Below the pieces are notes generated by a model. It was not told the origin of the DNA. It saw only the letters and a program-made list of their open reading frames with translations, and did not search any database. This document shows, one piece after another, positions 24,835 to 33,440 of a stretch of DNA of 55,480 bases (positions within the stretch are counted from its first letter, which is position 1; the number at the start of each line of letters is the position of its first letter). Position numbers and translations under genes: made by a program. Origin of the DNA: Caldilineaceae bacterium SB0664_bin_27 (GTDB lineage Bacteria > Chloroflexota > Anaerolineae > Caldilineales > Caldilineaceae); NCBI GenBank assembly GCA_009838625.1, contig VXRG01000050.1, positions 1 through 55,480 on the forward strand, given 5' to 3'.

Positions 24835-24938
24835 GAGCGGAGTGGAGGAAAGGGCTCCCGGAATTGGGGCAGTTTTTAAGACGATGTCGTGGTTCTAGAG
24901 ATGACAGATTTGGGGAAGACGAACTGAGCAGAAAGGAG

Positions 24939-25871
24939 TCACTTGCGTTGGACCCCTAGATGTACACGAGAAAGATCCTGACGACAACCGAACATCAAGG
25001 CCTTTGCTCTCTTTGTGGCTTCAAAGCTGCTAAGATTGGCTTCAAAGAAAAGAGGAGTTCCCGCGACTTGCTTGGGGTTGAAAAATGGCCTCCCAGACGG
25101 GTGGACCGCATCAGTGTGGAATAAGTGACGATGCGAGGTCGAAAACTTCGAGATAGTATCCGATGTGAGAAGCCTTTTGGACCAAAGCCACTCAATTGAC
25201 TGCAAAGCCAAGTCATACCAGGCCTTAAGCCGACGTTCACTGCCATCAGGAAATCGAATGAACTCTGGACGATTCAACGCCTTAAGGGCAACGAACTTCG
25301 ACAGAGGCACCCAGTCAATCGAATCAGACACAGGTGTTACCGGGTCAAACATTGAAGGGGGAGCAGCTACTGGCATTTTTGATGATTCAATCTGGCCCGA
25401 AGCTAGGTTGGGTCGCCAGAAGAGCAAGAGTTTGAGTGCGCTAAGGTGAGATGATGAAGATGAAATCTTTAGGTTTAACAACTGTCTTACTTCTGACGTG
25501 TCACTCCGGAGTACCTCGTACAGTTCCCACTGGTCGCCGTCCGTAATTCCGGCGATCTCGACACCAACTATTCTGGCGTTACTGATCATCTGTTCCAAAA
25601 AAGGTTGCAGTTGGCTGTCAAGTCTCTTGGCTTCAACGATTGCGGCTGGAATGCTGTTCTGCCCCAGCAATGCATAGTCGATCTTCCGATTGTTGACATC
25701 ATACTCCGGCACTACAATCGAAGGATCTGCTGTGTCCCACCCAAGAACCTGCAGCAGAGGGTCAATCAACGCCACGCGCGTGCGCGTCTCGCTGACAGTC
25801 AAAGTAGGGCCGTGGTCGGCAATTCTCTGTCTCAGCACTCCGATGACTCCCACTAAATCGTCGAGAGGCAT
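24939..25871 (-). CDS. Orphan HsdR N-terminal-type nuclease domain protein
   Basis: Protein of 310 residues resembling the free-standing type I restriction HsdR N-terminal family. The PD-(D/E)xK core can be read as Glu29 (SETRTR), Asp65 (KIDYALL) and Glu80/Lys82 (AAIVEAKRL). ALKLLLFWRPNLASGQ follows. The C-terminal half (WVPLSKF, FPDGSERRLKAWYDL, VHPSG, GTPLFFEANLSS) is a separate conserved region, probably substrate recognition. There is no helicase, methylase or specificity subunit nearby. Start 25871 is chosen because AGGA precedes it and the family begins there; a longer reading adds 63 unrelated residues. Confidence 0.82.
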   Translation of the reverse strand: MPLDDLVGVIGVLRQRIADHGPTLTVSETRTRVALIDPLLQVLGWDTADPSIVVPEYDVNNRKIDYALLGQNSIPAAIVEAKRLDSQLQPFLEQMISNARIVGVEIAGITDGDQWELYEVLRSDTSEVRQLLNLKISSSSSHLSALKLLLFWRPNLASGQIESSKMPVAAPPSMFDPVTPVSDSIDWVPLSKFVALKALNRPEFIRFPDGSERRLKAWYDLALQSIEWLWSKRLLTSDTISKFSTSHRHLFHTDAVHPSGRPFFNPKQVAGTPLFFEANLSSFEATKRAKALMFGCRQDLSRVHLGVQRK

Positions 25872-25887
25872 TTGATTCCTCCGGCGT

Positions 25888-26097
25888 CTATACGGGGGCA
25901 GGGTAATGTTCGTACTCTTCGAATCGGTCGGGGCTGACGAAACGGCTTTTCTTGCTCCAAACTCTTCCGAGGAAGAACTCGAGTTGGAAAGGATTGTAAA
26001 CGGAAAGTTCGGCCGCTTCTGGAGAATCCGCGCGCAGCCACCTTCCCGTGTGGTCTGCACACATTATGCCTTCTGCGGCAACGTCTATCAAAGGCAT
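25888..26097 (-). CDS. Small hypothetical protein upstream of the nuclease
   Basis: ORF of 69 residues ending 16 bp before the nuclease start, so the two are likely one transcript. Composition is protein-like, with aromatic residues and a balanced charge (NPFQLEFFLGRVWSKKSRF, DRFEEYEHYP). I recognise no domain. The Shine-Dalgarno region is weak. It could be an antitoxin-like or specificity partner, or a chance ORF. Confidence 0.4.
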   Translation of the reverse strand: MPLIDVAAEGIMCADHTGRWLRADSPEAAELSVYNPFQLEFFLGRVWSKKSRFVSPDRFEEYEHYPAPV

Positions 26098-26260
26098 ATG
26101 CTATCTGGGTGTTCAGGTCAGACTATGGTTGAAGGCAGTAAGAGCCTATAAGCGAGACTGTCTGAACGGTGATTCTTGGATATCCAGGATATGCAGGATT
26201 GCCACGCTACAGCGTTCATCCTCTAAATCCAGCCCCTCAGGGCCATTCGCGCCACACCCC

Positions 26261-26929
26261 CTACCCCAGACTCCACCCACTCGCATACGCCACCAGAACC
26301 AACTTACGCGCCACCGCCAACGAAGCGCCGTTCTCCCACGACGTACTGTAAAGCGGAACTCGCCCCGACGCCCGTACCGCCAGCGCCCACGCCGCCGTCA
26401 CCTGCGGGCCGAACCCCCGCCCCCGGTGTGCCTTCGCCGTCTCCAGTCCAGCCTCTGCCGCCTTTTGGGAACGCCGCGCACAGAAGCAGACGCTCACCGC
26501 GTGGCCGTCCTCAACTACCGCCACTATCGGCGACCTTCCCGGAATCTCGGCAGCTGTCCACCCCGAAAAATGGCGCGCAAGAAGCGTCAACGCATTCACG
26601 TGTACTGTGGCATCAGGCTGTTCGACTGTCTTGGGAAAATGGAACGCCGGCCCCGCGTATACTTCACCGCCGACCAGCGCCCTGTAAAGTTCCGCATGCA
26701 CAGGAGCCTCGCCAAAGTCCGCCACAGGCGGCTCCGCGCCTGCCAGACCGTCAAGCTCCTCCGCGATCCCCTGCGGCACGTCAGCCCGCACCGCCCAGGC
26801 GCAACTCGTCCTGCCGCGAATCAGTGCGAAACGCGGCCCTGGTTCCGGGTTCGGCTCACGCGTCCTGAGGATCCGGCCGGCGCTATCCAACAGGTACAGG
26901 GTGTGAAGGTGGAGGTCGGGTGTGCTCAC
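26261..26929 (-). CDS. GNAT-family N-acetyltransferase-like protein
   Basis: Protein of 222 residues. The C-terminal third resembles the acetyl-CoA binding part of GNAT enzymes: VVEDGHAVSVCFCARRS, then AEAGLETAKAHRGRGFGPQVTAAWA, with the R/Q-x-x-G-x-G/A type loop RGRGFG, and finally YSTSWENGASLAVARKLV. The N-terminal 120 residues match no domain I know. It is the last gene on the minus strand of the carbohydrate cluster, 40 bp after the isomerase gene ends. The acetyl acceptor is unknown. Confidence 0.7.
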   Translation of the reverse strand: MSTPDLHLHTLYLLDSAGRILRTREPNPEPGPRFALIRGRTSCAWAVRADVPQGIAEELDGLAGAEPPVADFGEAPVHAELYRALVGGEVYAGPAFHFPKTVEQPDATVHVNALTLLARHFSGWTAAEIPGRSPIVAVVEDGHAVSVCFCARRSQKAAEAGLETAKAHRGRGFGPQVTAAWALAVRASGRVPLYSTSWENGASLAVARKLVLVAYASGWSLG

Positions 26930-26969
26930 AGGACAGCCAGAGCCCCGTCACCATTGCCTTCGAACAAGA

Positions 26970-27818
26970 CTACTCGCCTAGATCCACAGAAAGCAGCAGA
27001 TCGCGCATCTGGATCGTCTCCGACAGCGTGTCGACCTCGTTGCAGCCCTCCCAGTCGACCCACACATACTCGACGCAGACGTAGCCCTCGTACCCGGAAT
27101 CCCGCAGCGCCCGCACCACCCGCGGGTAATCAATCACATTGTGCTGCATCAACGACTGCAACCGGTTCTTATGGCCTCCGCGCGCGTGGAAATGGGAAGT
27201 GTACGGAATCAGTGTTTCACTCTCGTCGTCGCTGATTTCCCGGTAGGCGAAGTGCGAATAATCCAGCGTCAGCGTCAACCCCGGCGTCATCTCCAGCATG
27301 CGATGCGTCTGCTCCGGCGTACGCGTCAAAGATTCCACATTGGGCTCAACCGCGCACACACACCCTGACGCCTCCGCCAGCTCCACTCGCCAGGCCAGCT
27401 CCTCGCACGCCCTTTTCAACGAAGTCTCGTATGCTTCGCCCTCCCACGGCAGCCCCGGCTCAATCGTGATATGGGACGCGTTGCACCGCAGCGTGAATTC
27501 AATGACGCGTGAAAACAGATCGCGCGCCTGCCTGCGCTCCTCCGCGTCGGGATGGTTGATCGCCAGCGCCGGCAACCCCGGACCGGAAGCCTGGAAATAG
27601 ACATCCGCAATCTCCAACCCTTTGTCCTGGACCCGGCTCGACAGGTCCCGCGCCGACGCCGCCAGGTTGTCCAAAACGTGACTGGGATAGATGTGGGAGC
27701 GGTCCTCGAACAGCCCTAAATCCACGCCCTCAAAACCCATCATCGCGATCAGCGTCAGGACGTTGTCATGAGGCAGAAGTGGAAAGGTGAAATCCGGGCA
27801 CGAAAGTTTGAGTTCCAT
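26970..27818 (-). CDS. Sugar phosphate isomerase/epimerase (xylose-isomerase-like TIM barrel)
   Basis: Protein of 282 residues of the AP-endonuclease-2/xylose-isomerase-like barrel family, which interconverts keto and aldose sugars or inositol derivatives with a divalent metal. Likely ligands are the Glu in HITIEPGLPWEGE, Glu in CAVEPNVESL, Asp and His in LTLDYSHFAY, His in SHFHARGG and Glu in GYVCVEYVW. The start at 27818 has GAAGGAG seven bases upstream and is preferred to a start ten codons earlier. It sits downstream of a glycoside-hydrolase-like gene and a PhyH gene, supporting a sugar-processing role. Confidence 0.85.
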   Translation of the reverse strand: MELKLSCPDFTFPLLPHDNVLTLIAMMGFEGVDLGLFEDRSHIYPSHVLDNLAASARDLSSRVQDKGLEIADVYFQASGPGLPALAINHPDAEERRQARDLFSRVIEFTLRCNASHITIEPGLPWEGEAYETSLKRACEELAWRVELAEASGCVCAVEPNVESLTRTPEQTHRMLEMTPGLTLTLDYSHFAYREISDDESETLIPYTSHFHARGGHKNRLQSLMQHNVIDYPRVVRALRDSGYEGYVCVEYVWVDWEGCNEVDTLSETIQMRDLLLSVDLGE

Positions 27819-27866
27819 CTCACAACTCCTTCTTCGGCTGAAAGACATGGCGCCGGGCGCTGACCG

Positions 27867-29369
27867 CTATCCGCCGGCTTCAATGTGAACGACGATATCG
27901 TGGCTGAACGGCCCCAGATCGATTCCCGTTTCACCGCCGGCAAGATCCTGCGGCTCTCCCGTGTACTTCCCCTCCGCCGGGGAATAGAGCCGCACCCAGT
28001 AACTGCCCGCCGGAAGTGTGAACGCCAAACGGCCCTGACAGGGCTGTCCCAATGAGGGGTCATCCACCTCGCGTTGATCGGCCACGTAGACGACGTAAGC
28101 CCGTCCCGGCTGCGCCAGCGTGATCGCGATCGTGTTGTCCGGCGTCCCGCTGGCAAACTCCGGCTCCGGCGCCATCTGTACGAAATCAACGCCGTGAATG
28201 AGAGCAGACAGATTCTTCATCCAACTACGGATCATCGCCTGCGAGGCCGGCGTGCCCGCCTCTTGTCCCCCGGCCTGGATCGAAAAGTCGATCATGTTGT
28301 AATGGCCGCCACTGCAGACCGTCGCCCAGGCCCGCTTGCGATGCACGATCCACGACTCCTCGTCCAGCGAACTCGTCGCCGCGTTGTCCTCGTCGAAGAC
28401 AAACGGCTTGCCCGTCTCATGCACTGCCGTCCACAGATGCTGGATCCGCGTCAGCCTCAAATCCCGCTGCATGAACCGCGACAGCGGCGCCAGGATTAAA
28501 CCCTTGTATGTCAGCTGCTGGTAGTCATGCAGATTGATCGCGTCAACCGACTCCTCCCCCAGGATCTGTTCCAGCGCAGTATCGGTGCGCCAGTTTTCCA
28601 CCGGCACCTGGAAAATCAGATGTTTCCTGGGCAATCCCGTCTCCGTCGCACGAATTTGATCCCTTACTGCCTCCTGCCAGCCGTCCACCTCGGCCTGTGT
28701 GGCAAACTCCGTCTCAGGAAGCATCCCCGCCCTGGTCGTGAACGGCTCGTTGCAGACCTCAAAGTAGAAGCAGTCGTAACCGTTTACCACTTCAACCACC
28801 TTGCTGACGTACGCCATCTGCCGCTCCGTCAGCGCGGCATCGCGGCCGGAGATGTAGTCCTGCCACGGGATGTCGCCCACCCCGTTGATGTTATTTTGGA
28901 TGTTGAGCGGGTTCAATCCCCACACCGCGTCGCTGTAGGTGCTGCTGAAAAGCGTCAGTTCGATGATGACATTCCTCGCCTGCGCCGCCTCCAGGAAGCC
29001 TTGCAAACGCTCGAAATATTCCGGGTTCCATTGGTCAAGATCAAACTTGGGATAGCCATCCGTGGCAAAGCCCGGCCCGCTGCGCGGCCACGGACTTACA
29101 TATTCGCCCGGCAACGGCTTGCACGGCGAATGGGGATTGAGCGGCTTCACCTGCGTAGCCGGATCAAACACCTGCAGCTCGCGGAAGAGCAGAAAGCAGC
29201 GGCTCAGTGTCTGTCGTTTCTCGGCAGCATCGTCCAGGTAAGCGACATAGTCGAAGTTGCGGTTGATCACTGCGCCGTAATGCTCGGTCGCTGTGATCAA
29301 CACCAGCGGCCTGCCATTGTACAGAAAATATCGGGGATTCTCAGGATGCAACCCGATCGGTGTCGACAT
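27867..29369 (-). CDS. Glycoside hydrolase-like protein (clan GH-A barrel)
   Basis: Protein of 500 residues with no signal peptide. It looks like a clan GH-A barrel: Glu208 in FEVCNEPF is in the acid/base position after the conserved Asn-Glu-Pro, and Glu327 in KPFVFDEDNA is in the nucleophile position. The last 90 residues form a beta domain (FTLPAGSYWVRLYSP). It begins GLHPENPRYFLYNGRPLVLI, a pattern common in cytoplasmic DUF4038/GH5-like proteins of Chloroflexota and Planctomycetes. It probably cleaves imported oligosaccharide, since the sugar ABC transporter genes are nearby. Exact family and substrate unknown. Confidence 0.75.
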   Translation of the reverse strand: MSTPIGLHPENPRYFLYNGRPLVLITATEHYGAVINRNFDYVAYLDDAAEKRQTLSRCFLLFRELQVFDPATQVKPLNPHSPCKPLPGEYVSPWPRSGPGFATDGYPKFDLDQWNPEYFERLQGFLEAAQARNVIIELTLFSSTYSDAVWGLNPLNIQNNINGVGDIPWQDYISGRDAALTERQMAYVSKVVEVVNGYDCFYFEVCNEPFTTRAGMLPETEFATQAEVDGWQEAVRDQIRATETGLPRKHLIFQVPVENWRTDTALEQILGEESVDAINLHDYQQLTYKGLILAPLSRFMQRDLRLTRIQHLWTAVHETGKPFVFDEDNAATSSLDEESWIVHRKRAWATVCSGGHYNMIDFSIQAGGQEAGTPASQAMIRSWMKNLSALIHGVDFVQMAPEPEFASGTPDNTIAITLAQPGRAYVVYVADQREVDDPSLGQPCQGRLAFTLPAGSYWVRLYSPAEGKYTGEPQDLAGGETGIDLGPFSHDIVVHIEAGG

Positions 29370-29393
29370 GCCCTACCTCTTGCTCCTCTCCAC

Positions 29394-30299
29394 TCACTCC
29401 CCCTGAACCGCAACCAGCGAGTCGTCAAACTCCTGGAAGTCCAGATTATAGTTCTCCCAGTAATACTGCAGGTCCTTCGAATTCCAACCGGCGTAGATCT
29501 CCTCCCAGGGGAGTACATTGCAGTGCGGCGTGATTGATTTCTTTTCAATCGGCAATGAGGGCGGCTGATAGCGGTAATCTGTCGACAGCCGGATCTGGTT
29601 TTTCGTCCGATTCGGAATCGACTTGTGGACGGTCAGGCTGTGAAAGACAAGTACATCGCCGATTTGGAAGTCGGTCTCGAACCACTCCTGCGGTGCATCG
29701 TCACCGAAAATGACATGGCGGCCGCCGGCGCCCTCCGCCTCCCGCACCGGCAAGATGCCCAGCTTGTGCGAACCCCGCAGCACGCTCAACCCGCCCAGCT
29801 CCCGCGGGCAGTCCCCCAGCGGAATCCAGCAGGTATAGACCGTCTTTGAACCCTGGATGAAGATGTGGTCCTGGTGCGCCGGCGTCGGCGCGTTGCCCTT
29901 AGCCGGGATCATCAGGCGCGCGATCTTGAGCGCGTGTACCAGCACCGTTTCATCAAACAGTTTTCCCAGCATTTCGACCACGACCGGATTGTGCGCGAGG
30001 CGGTGAAACGACTCCAGGCACTGCACGTCACCATAGGCCTCCGGCGGCACGCCAACGCCGCAGAAAGGCTCCATCCCGTCCGCCGAAGGGTCGGCGATGC
30101 CGTCCATCAGCTCTGTGCCAGGTGCAATCCAGCCGTAATTGTCGCAGACCTGAAGAATCTGTCGGCGCAGCGCCACGATCTCATCCGCCGGCAGTAGTCC
30201 GCGAAAGAACAGAAAGCCGTCGGTCGCCATCTGCCCGCGCATCGCCTGCGGATCGTCAAGCAGTGCATTGTGGTTCTGAAATTCAGCCGTTGTAGTCAT
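29394..30299 (-). CDS. Phytanoyl-CoA dioxygenase family protein, copy 1
   Basis: Fe(II)/2-oxoglutarate oxygenase of 301 residues. The iron triad is His142, Asp144 (APTPAHQDH) and His225 (SLTVHKSIPN), and an Arg in STDYRYQ should bind 2-oxoglutarate. The C-terminus LPWEEIYAGWNSKDLQYYWEN is nearly shared with the second copy at 53046-54062, marking a distinct subfamily. Many PhyH proteins in environmental bacteria act on natural products or osmolytes rather than phytanoyl-CoA. It is 24 bp from the hydrolase gene downstream and in the same orientation. Confidence 0.88.
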   Translation of the reverse strand: MTTTAEFQNHNALLDDPQAMRGQMATDGFLFFRGLLPADEIVALRRQILQVCDNYGWIAPGTELMDGIADPSADGMEPFCGVGVPPEAYGDVQCLESFHRLAHNPVVVEMLGKLFDETVLVHALKIARLMIPAKGNAPTPAHQDHIFIQGSKTVYTCWIPLGDCPRELGGLSVLRGSHKLGILPVREAEGAGGRHVIFGDDAPQEWFETDFQIGDVLVFHSLTVHKSIPNRTKNQIRLSTDYRYQPPSLPIEKKSITPHCNVLPWEEIYAGWNSKDLQYYWENYNLDFQEFDDSLVAVQGE

Positions 30300-30583
30300 C
30301 GTCTGCCTCCATGGAAATCGCCCCGTCCTGAACCGAGCTTAAATGGCGAAGCGGTAGCGCATTTAACAGTGGTGGTCGTTCTGGGCATGACGCAGTGCCC
30401 CGGGGCGTTATCCCGGGGGAGAGTCGCATCCTATCCTTTCCAAGCCAGGTAACTATATCACGCCCGTGCAGAGATGAGGGGATTCACACGTCCCAGAATG
30501 ACAAAGACCTGGAAACAGAGGCAAGAGTGCTCGTTCCCAGGCCGTCTCAGCAAGTGCGGCTGACCACCAACCACTGCCTGCTT
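30300..30583. other. Spacer with a GC palindrome
   Basis: No gene. CCCCGGG (30398-30404) and CCCGGGG (30412-30418) can form a 7-bp stem. The spacer separates the PhyH-hydrolase-isomerase genes from the transporter genes, and a minus-strand promoter for the former may be here, but none is clear. Confidence 0.35.
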
Positions 30584-31375
30584 TCATCCCAACATCTCAT
30601 CACCCACCTTTGCAATCCACTCCCGCGTCCATTCCACCGTCTCCAGCTCCATATCACAGATACAGGTTGCCAGGAAAATCATACCCTCGATGCGCCCTTC
30701 GTGCAGCCAGCGCAAGGCCGTCTCGCACTGCATCTGCATCGACTCCACTGGCATCGTCTGGCGCTGTCCGTAGTCGTACATGTACAAGCCCAAAAGTTTG
30801 CGGCTTTCAGGAGCGATCTCCTCACACCGGGTCATGTTAGCTTCCAGATCCATTAGGTCCGGCTCTATCCACGTCCAAAGTGAGACCCAATCGCAGAGTG
30901 CAAGATGGCGCTCCAGGGGCATATCGAGTTGATAAGTATAGAGCGTAACGCCCAACCCAAGTTTGCGCCCGGCCACCTCAAAATGATTGCGCAGCGACTG
31001 CAGTTCCTCTACCGAAAGCACACCCAGGTCGCCCCCGTCCTGCGGTCGCCTGAAGAAATCGTCCATGAAGACGCCAATTATGTTCGGATTGCGCGCCGCC
31101 AGCTCCAGCACGTGCCTGCGCTCCTCATCCGAAGAACGCCCCGCGCCGCCAACCACCGACCAGAACACCTGCTTCAACCTTCGAAAAGGGACTGCGTACT
31201 GGTCAAAGGGCATCTCCGGCTTGTCATGGTAGCGCACCATGATCATATTGGGCACGTCCATATAATATGCGGCCTCCACCGGCGTAATGCGCGACGTACG
31301 TCCGATTGCCCATTCCGTGTCATGGCTGCCTGCCTCATGAGCCCAAAGCCACATCCGATCGCGTACTGTTTGCAT
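30584..31375 (-). CDS. Conserved TIM-barrel-like protein of unknown function
   Basis: Protein of 263 residues beginning RDRMWLWAHEAGSHD. Features are MIMVRYHDKPEMPFDQY, a strand with acidic residues NIIGVFMDDFFRRP, CDWVSLWTWIEPDL and KLLGLYMYDYGQRQTMPV. Regular hydrophobic strands ending in acidic or aromatic residues (FMDDF, LWTW, YMYDYG) suggest a (beta/alpha)8 barrel like DUF4434-type or glycosidase-like proteins. The Asp pair in MDDFF could be catalytic. It lies 34 bp after the last permease gene, so it is probably cotranscribed with the importer and works on the imported sugar. Family not named. Confidence 0.55.
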   Translation of the reverse strand: MQTVRDRMWLWAHEAGSHDTEWAIGRTSRITPVEAAYYMDVPNMIMVRYHDKPEMPFDQYAVPFRRLKQVFWSVVGGAGRSSDEERRHVLELAARNPNIIGVFMDDFFRRPQDGGDLGVLSVEELQSLRNHFEVAGRKLGLGVTLYTYQLDMPLERHLALCDWVSLWTWIEPDLMDLEANMTRCEEIAPESRKLLGLYMYDYGQRQTMPVESMQMQCETALRWLHEGRIEGMIFLATCICDMELETVEWTREWIAKVGDEMLG

Positions 31376-31409
31376 GATATCGTCCTTGGTAGTGAGGTTG
31401 AGCGCAACG

Positions 31410-32291
31410 CTAAAGTTTGAGACCGCCTGCGGTCAGACCTTCGACGAACAGGCGGCTGGTGAATGCGAATAGAAGCACAAGAGGTAACGACGCAATTATG
31501 TAGCCCGCCATCTGTGTCCCAATCTGCTGTCCAAGCTGGTCATTGAAGATCAGCAGCGCCACTGGAATCGTAAACAACTCCTTCTTCGTCCCGATGGTCA
31601 GATATGGCCAGAAGATGTCGTTCCACGTGCCCAGCACCTGCAGAATCGCGACAACACCTGCAATGTGTTTGGAAAGAGGGAGTGCGATATTCCAGAAACA
31701 CCTGAATTCGCTGGCCCCGTCGATTCGAGCCGACTCGAAATATTCTGATGGTATCGAGACGAAAAACGTGCGCATAAGAAATACAGCCATCACCTGGCCT
31801 GCAGCGATGTAGGGCAACAGAAGCGCCCACATTGTCTGAAATAGACCCAGCTTATGGACCACGACAAAGCGCGGCACCAAAGTCAGAATCGCCGGAATCA
31901 TCAGCAGGGACAGGATAATGACGAACACCGTGTCCTTGCCCAGAAAGTCAAAGCGCGCGAACACATATGCCGACAAGGAGCCGAAAAAGAGCACACCTAT
32001 ACAGGAAACCGTGCTTACGATCACACTGTTTAGGATTGACTGCGAAACGACGCGCCAAGCCGCAGGAAAGGTCTGGTGATAATATAGGGGAAAGGTGAGT
32101 CCCCACGGGTTGAAGTCAAACTGCGCCCGCGACTTGGCGGCGATGAAAAGCGCAAGAAGCATCGGCACCATCATCAATACGATCAGCACTAAAACGACCG
32201 GGACCGGCCAGTGACGTACCCAGTACCTTACTATACGGGGCCATCTTCTTCCTTCAACGAGTGCTGATCCGGCTGCTTGAACTGTACTCAC
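31410..32291 (-). CDS. Carbohydrate ABC transporter permease, MalG type
   Basis: Inner-membrane permease of 293 residues with six hydrophobic segments. The EAA loop that docks with the ATPase is YFESARIDGASEFRCFWNIALPLSK. The first helix (VPVVLVLIVLMMVPMLLALF) and the C-terminus RLFVEGLTAGGLKL are typical of MalG/UgpE-type subunits. It pairs with the permease upstream and the binding lipoprotein. No ATPase gene is present in the cluster, so a shared MsmX/UgpC-type ATPase is expected elsewhere. Confidence 0.93.
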   Translation of the reverse strand: MSTVQAAGSALVEGRRWPRIVRYWVRHWPVPVVLVLIVLMMVPMLLALFIAAKSRAQFDFNPWGLTFPLYYHQTFPAAWRVVSQSILNSVIVSTVSCIGVLFFGSLSAYVFARFDFLGKDTVFVIILSLLMIPAILTLVPRFVVVHKLGLFQTMWALLLPYIAAGQVMAVFLMRTFFVSIPSEYFESARIDGASEFRCFWNIALPLSKHIAGVVAILQVLGTWNDIFWPYLTIGTKKELFTIPVALLIFNDQLGQQIGTQMAGYIIASLPLVLLFAFTSRLFVEGLTAGGLKL

Positions 32292-32389
32292 AAAAGTTCC
32301 TCCCAGTTGCAGATATCGCGGCGTTCTTTATGAAAACCTCGCCCGTAATATCGCGCATGAAATCACGAGTAGTCAGTCCCGGAGGTTGT

Positions 32390-33424
32390 TCAGGCCCGTT
32401 CCTCCCGGAAGATCCGCATACTGGCTAGAGTCAGAAGCAATATCGTGACAAAGATGAATACACCGATCGCAGATGCATAGCCCATGCGATGATAGTTGAA
32501 GGCGTTGTAGTATAGCCAGAGCCCAGGCACCATCGTTGACTTTATCGGCCCACCTTCTGTCATCACGAAGACCACCTCGAATATTTGGATGCTGGCGATG
32601 ATCGCCCGCACGAGATTGAGCTTAATCTGGCCAAATACCAGTGGAATGTCCAGTCGCCAGATTCTCTGCAGCCTGCTGGCGCCGTCCAACTCCGACGATT
32701 CCAGTATCTCCCCATTTATATTCTGCAATCCGGCCAGGGTGATCAAAGTGTTCACACCGTTCACCCACGGGAACCCGGAAAAAGTGAGCGCCCAAATCGC
32801 GATCCTCGGATCGCCCAGCCAGACGCGCGTCCAGCTCTCTAGCCCGATGGCAGTAAGAAACGCATTGAGCAGTCCGACAGAGCCATCATAGATAAAGCGC
32901 CAGAGCAGAAAGACAACGATGCCCGGAATTATGGCCGGCAAAATCATGCCGATGCGAAACCAGTACTTCCAGCGCATGCTTTTGACGGCAAATATCAGTT
33001 CCGCCACGACCAGCGGGATCACCGTGGCCTGAAACATGATCCAGACCGTGATAATGCCCACGTTTCTGAGCGATCGCAGAAACGTCCTGTCTTGCGTAAA
33101 CATGCGCACAAAGTTGTCTATCCCAACCCATGTAGCAGGTAGCCCGATGTCCCATTCGAAGAAGGAGTGATAGACGGCCAAAAACGCGGGGTAGTAGTCA
33201 AAGACAAGGAGGCCGAGAAGCGTGGGCAGCAAGACAGCGTAGTAGGGCAATGCGTGACGAACACGCCCTCTCAGGCCGTGCCTCGCCCTATGGCTCCCCT
33301 GACCGGCCAGAACTCCTGCTTGAGGTTGCCCTGCCGCGGACGGCCGCTCTTCGGTTTGACCTGCTTGTTGACCGGCTGCGACGCCTCCGAACCGGCCAAC
33401 AAGCCAGGATTTCAATAGACCCAT
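32390..33424 (-). CDS. Carbohydrate ABC transporter permease, MalF/UgpA type
   Basis: Permease of 344 residues. About 55 N-terminal residues are hydrophilic, rich in Gly/Gln/Arg and possibly not translated if a later start is used. The membrane part begins LPYYAVLLPTLLGLLVFDYYP. The EAA loop is EILESSELDGASRLQRIWRLDIPLV. It forms a heterodimer with the MalG-type subunit downstream. It starts 16 bp after the binding-protein gene ends. Confidence 0.92.
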   Translation of the reverse strand: MGLLKSWLVGRFGGVAAGQQAGQTEERPSAAGQPQAGVLAGQGSHRARHGLRGRVRHALPYYAVLLPTLLGLLVFDYYPAFLAVYHSFFEWDIGLPATWVGIDNFVRMFTQDRTFLRSLRNVGIITVWIMFQATVIPLVVAELIFAVKSMRWKYWFRIGMILPAIIPGIVVFLLWRFIYDGSVGLLNAFLTAIGLESWTRVWLGDPRIAIWALTFSGFPWVNGVNTLITLAGLQNINGEILESSELDGASRLQRIWRLDIPLVFGQIKLNLVRAIIASIQIFEVVFVMTEGGPIKSTMVPGLWLYYNAFNYHRMGYASAIGVFIFVTILLLTLASMRIFREERA

Positions 33425-33440
33425 ACGGTTTGACGACTAT

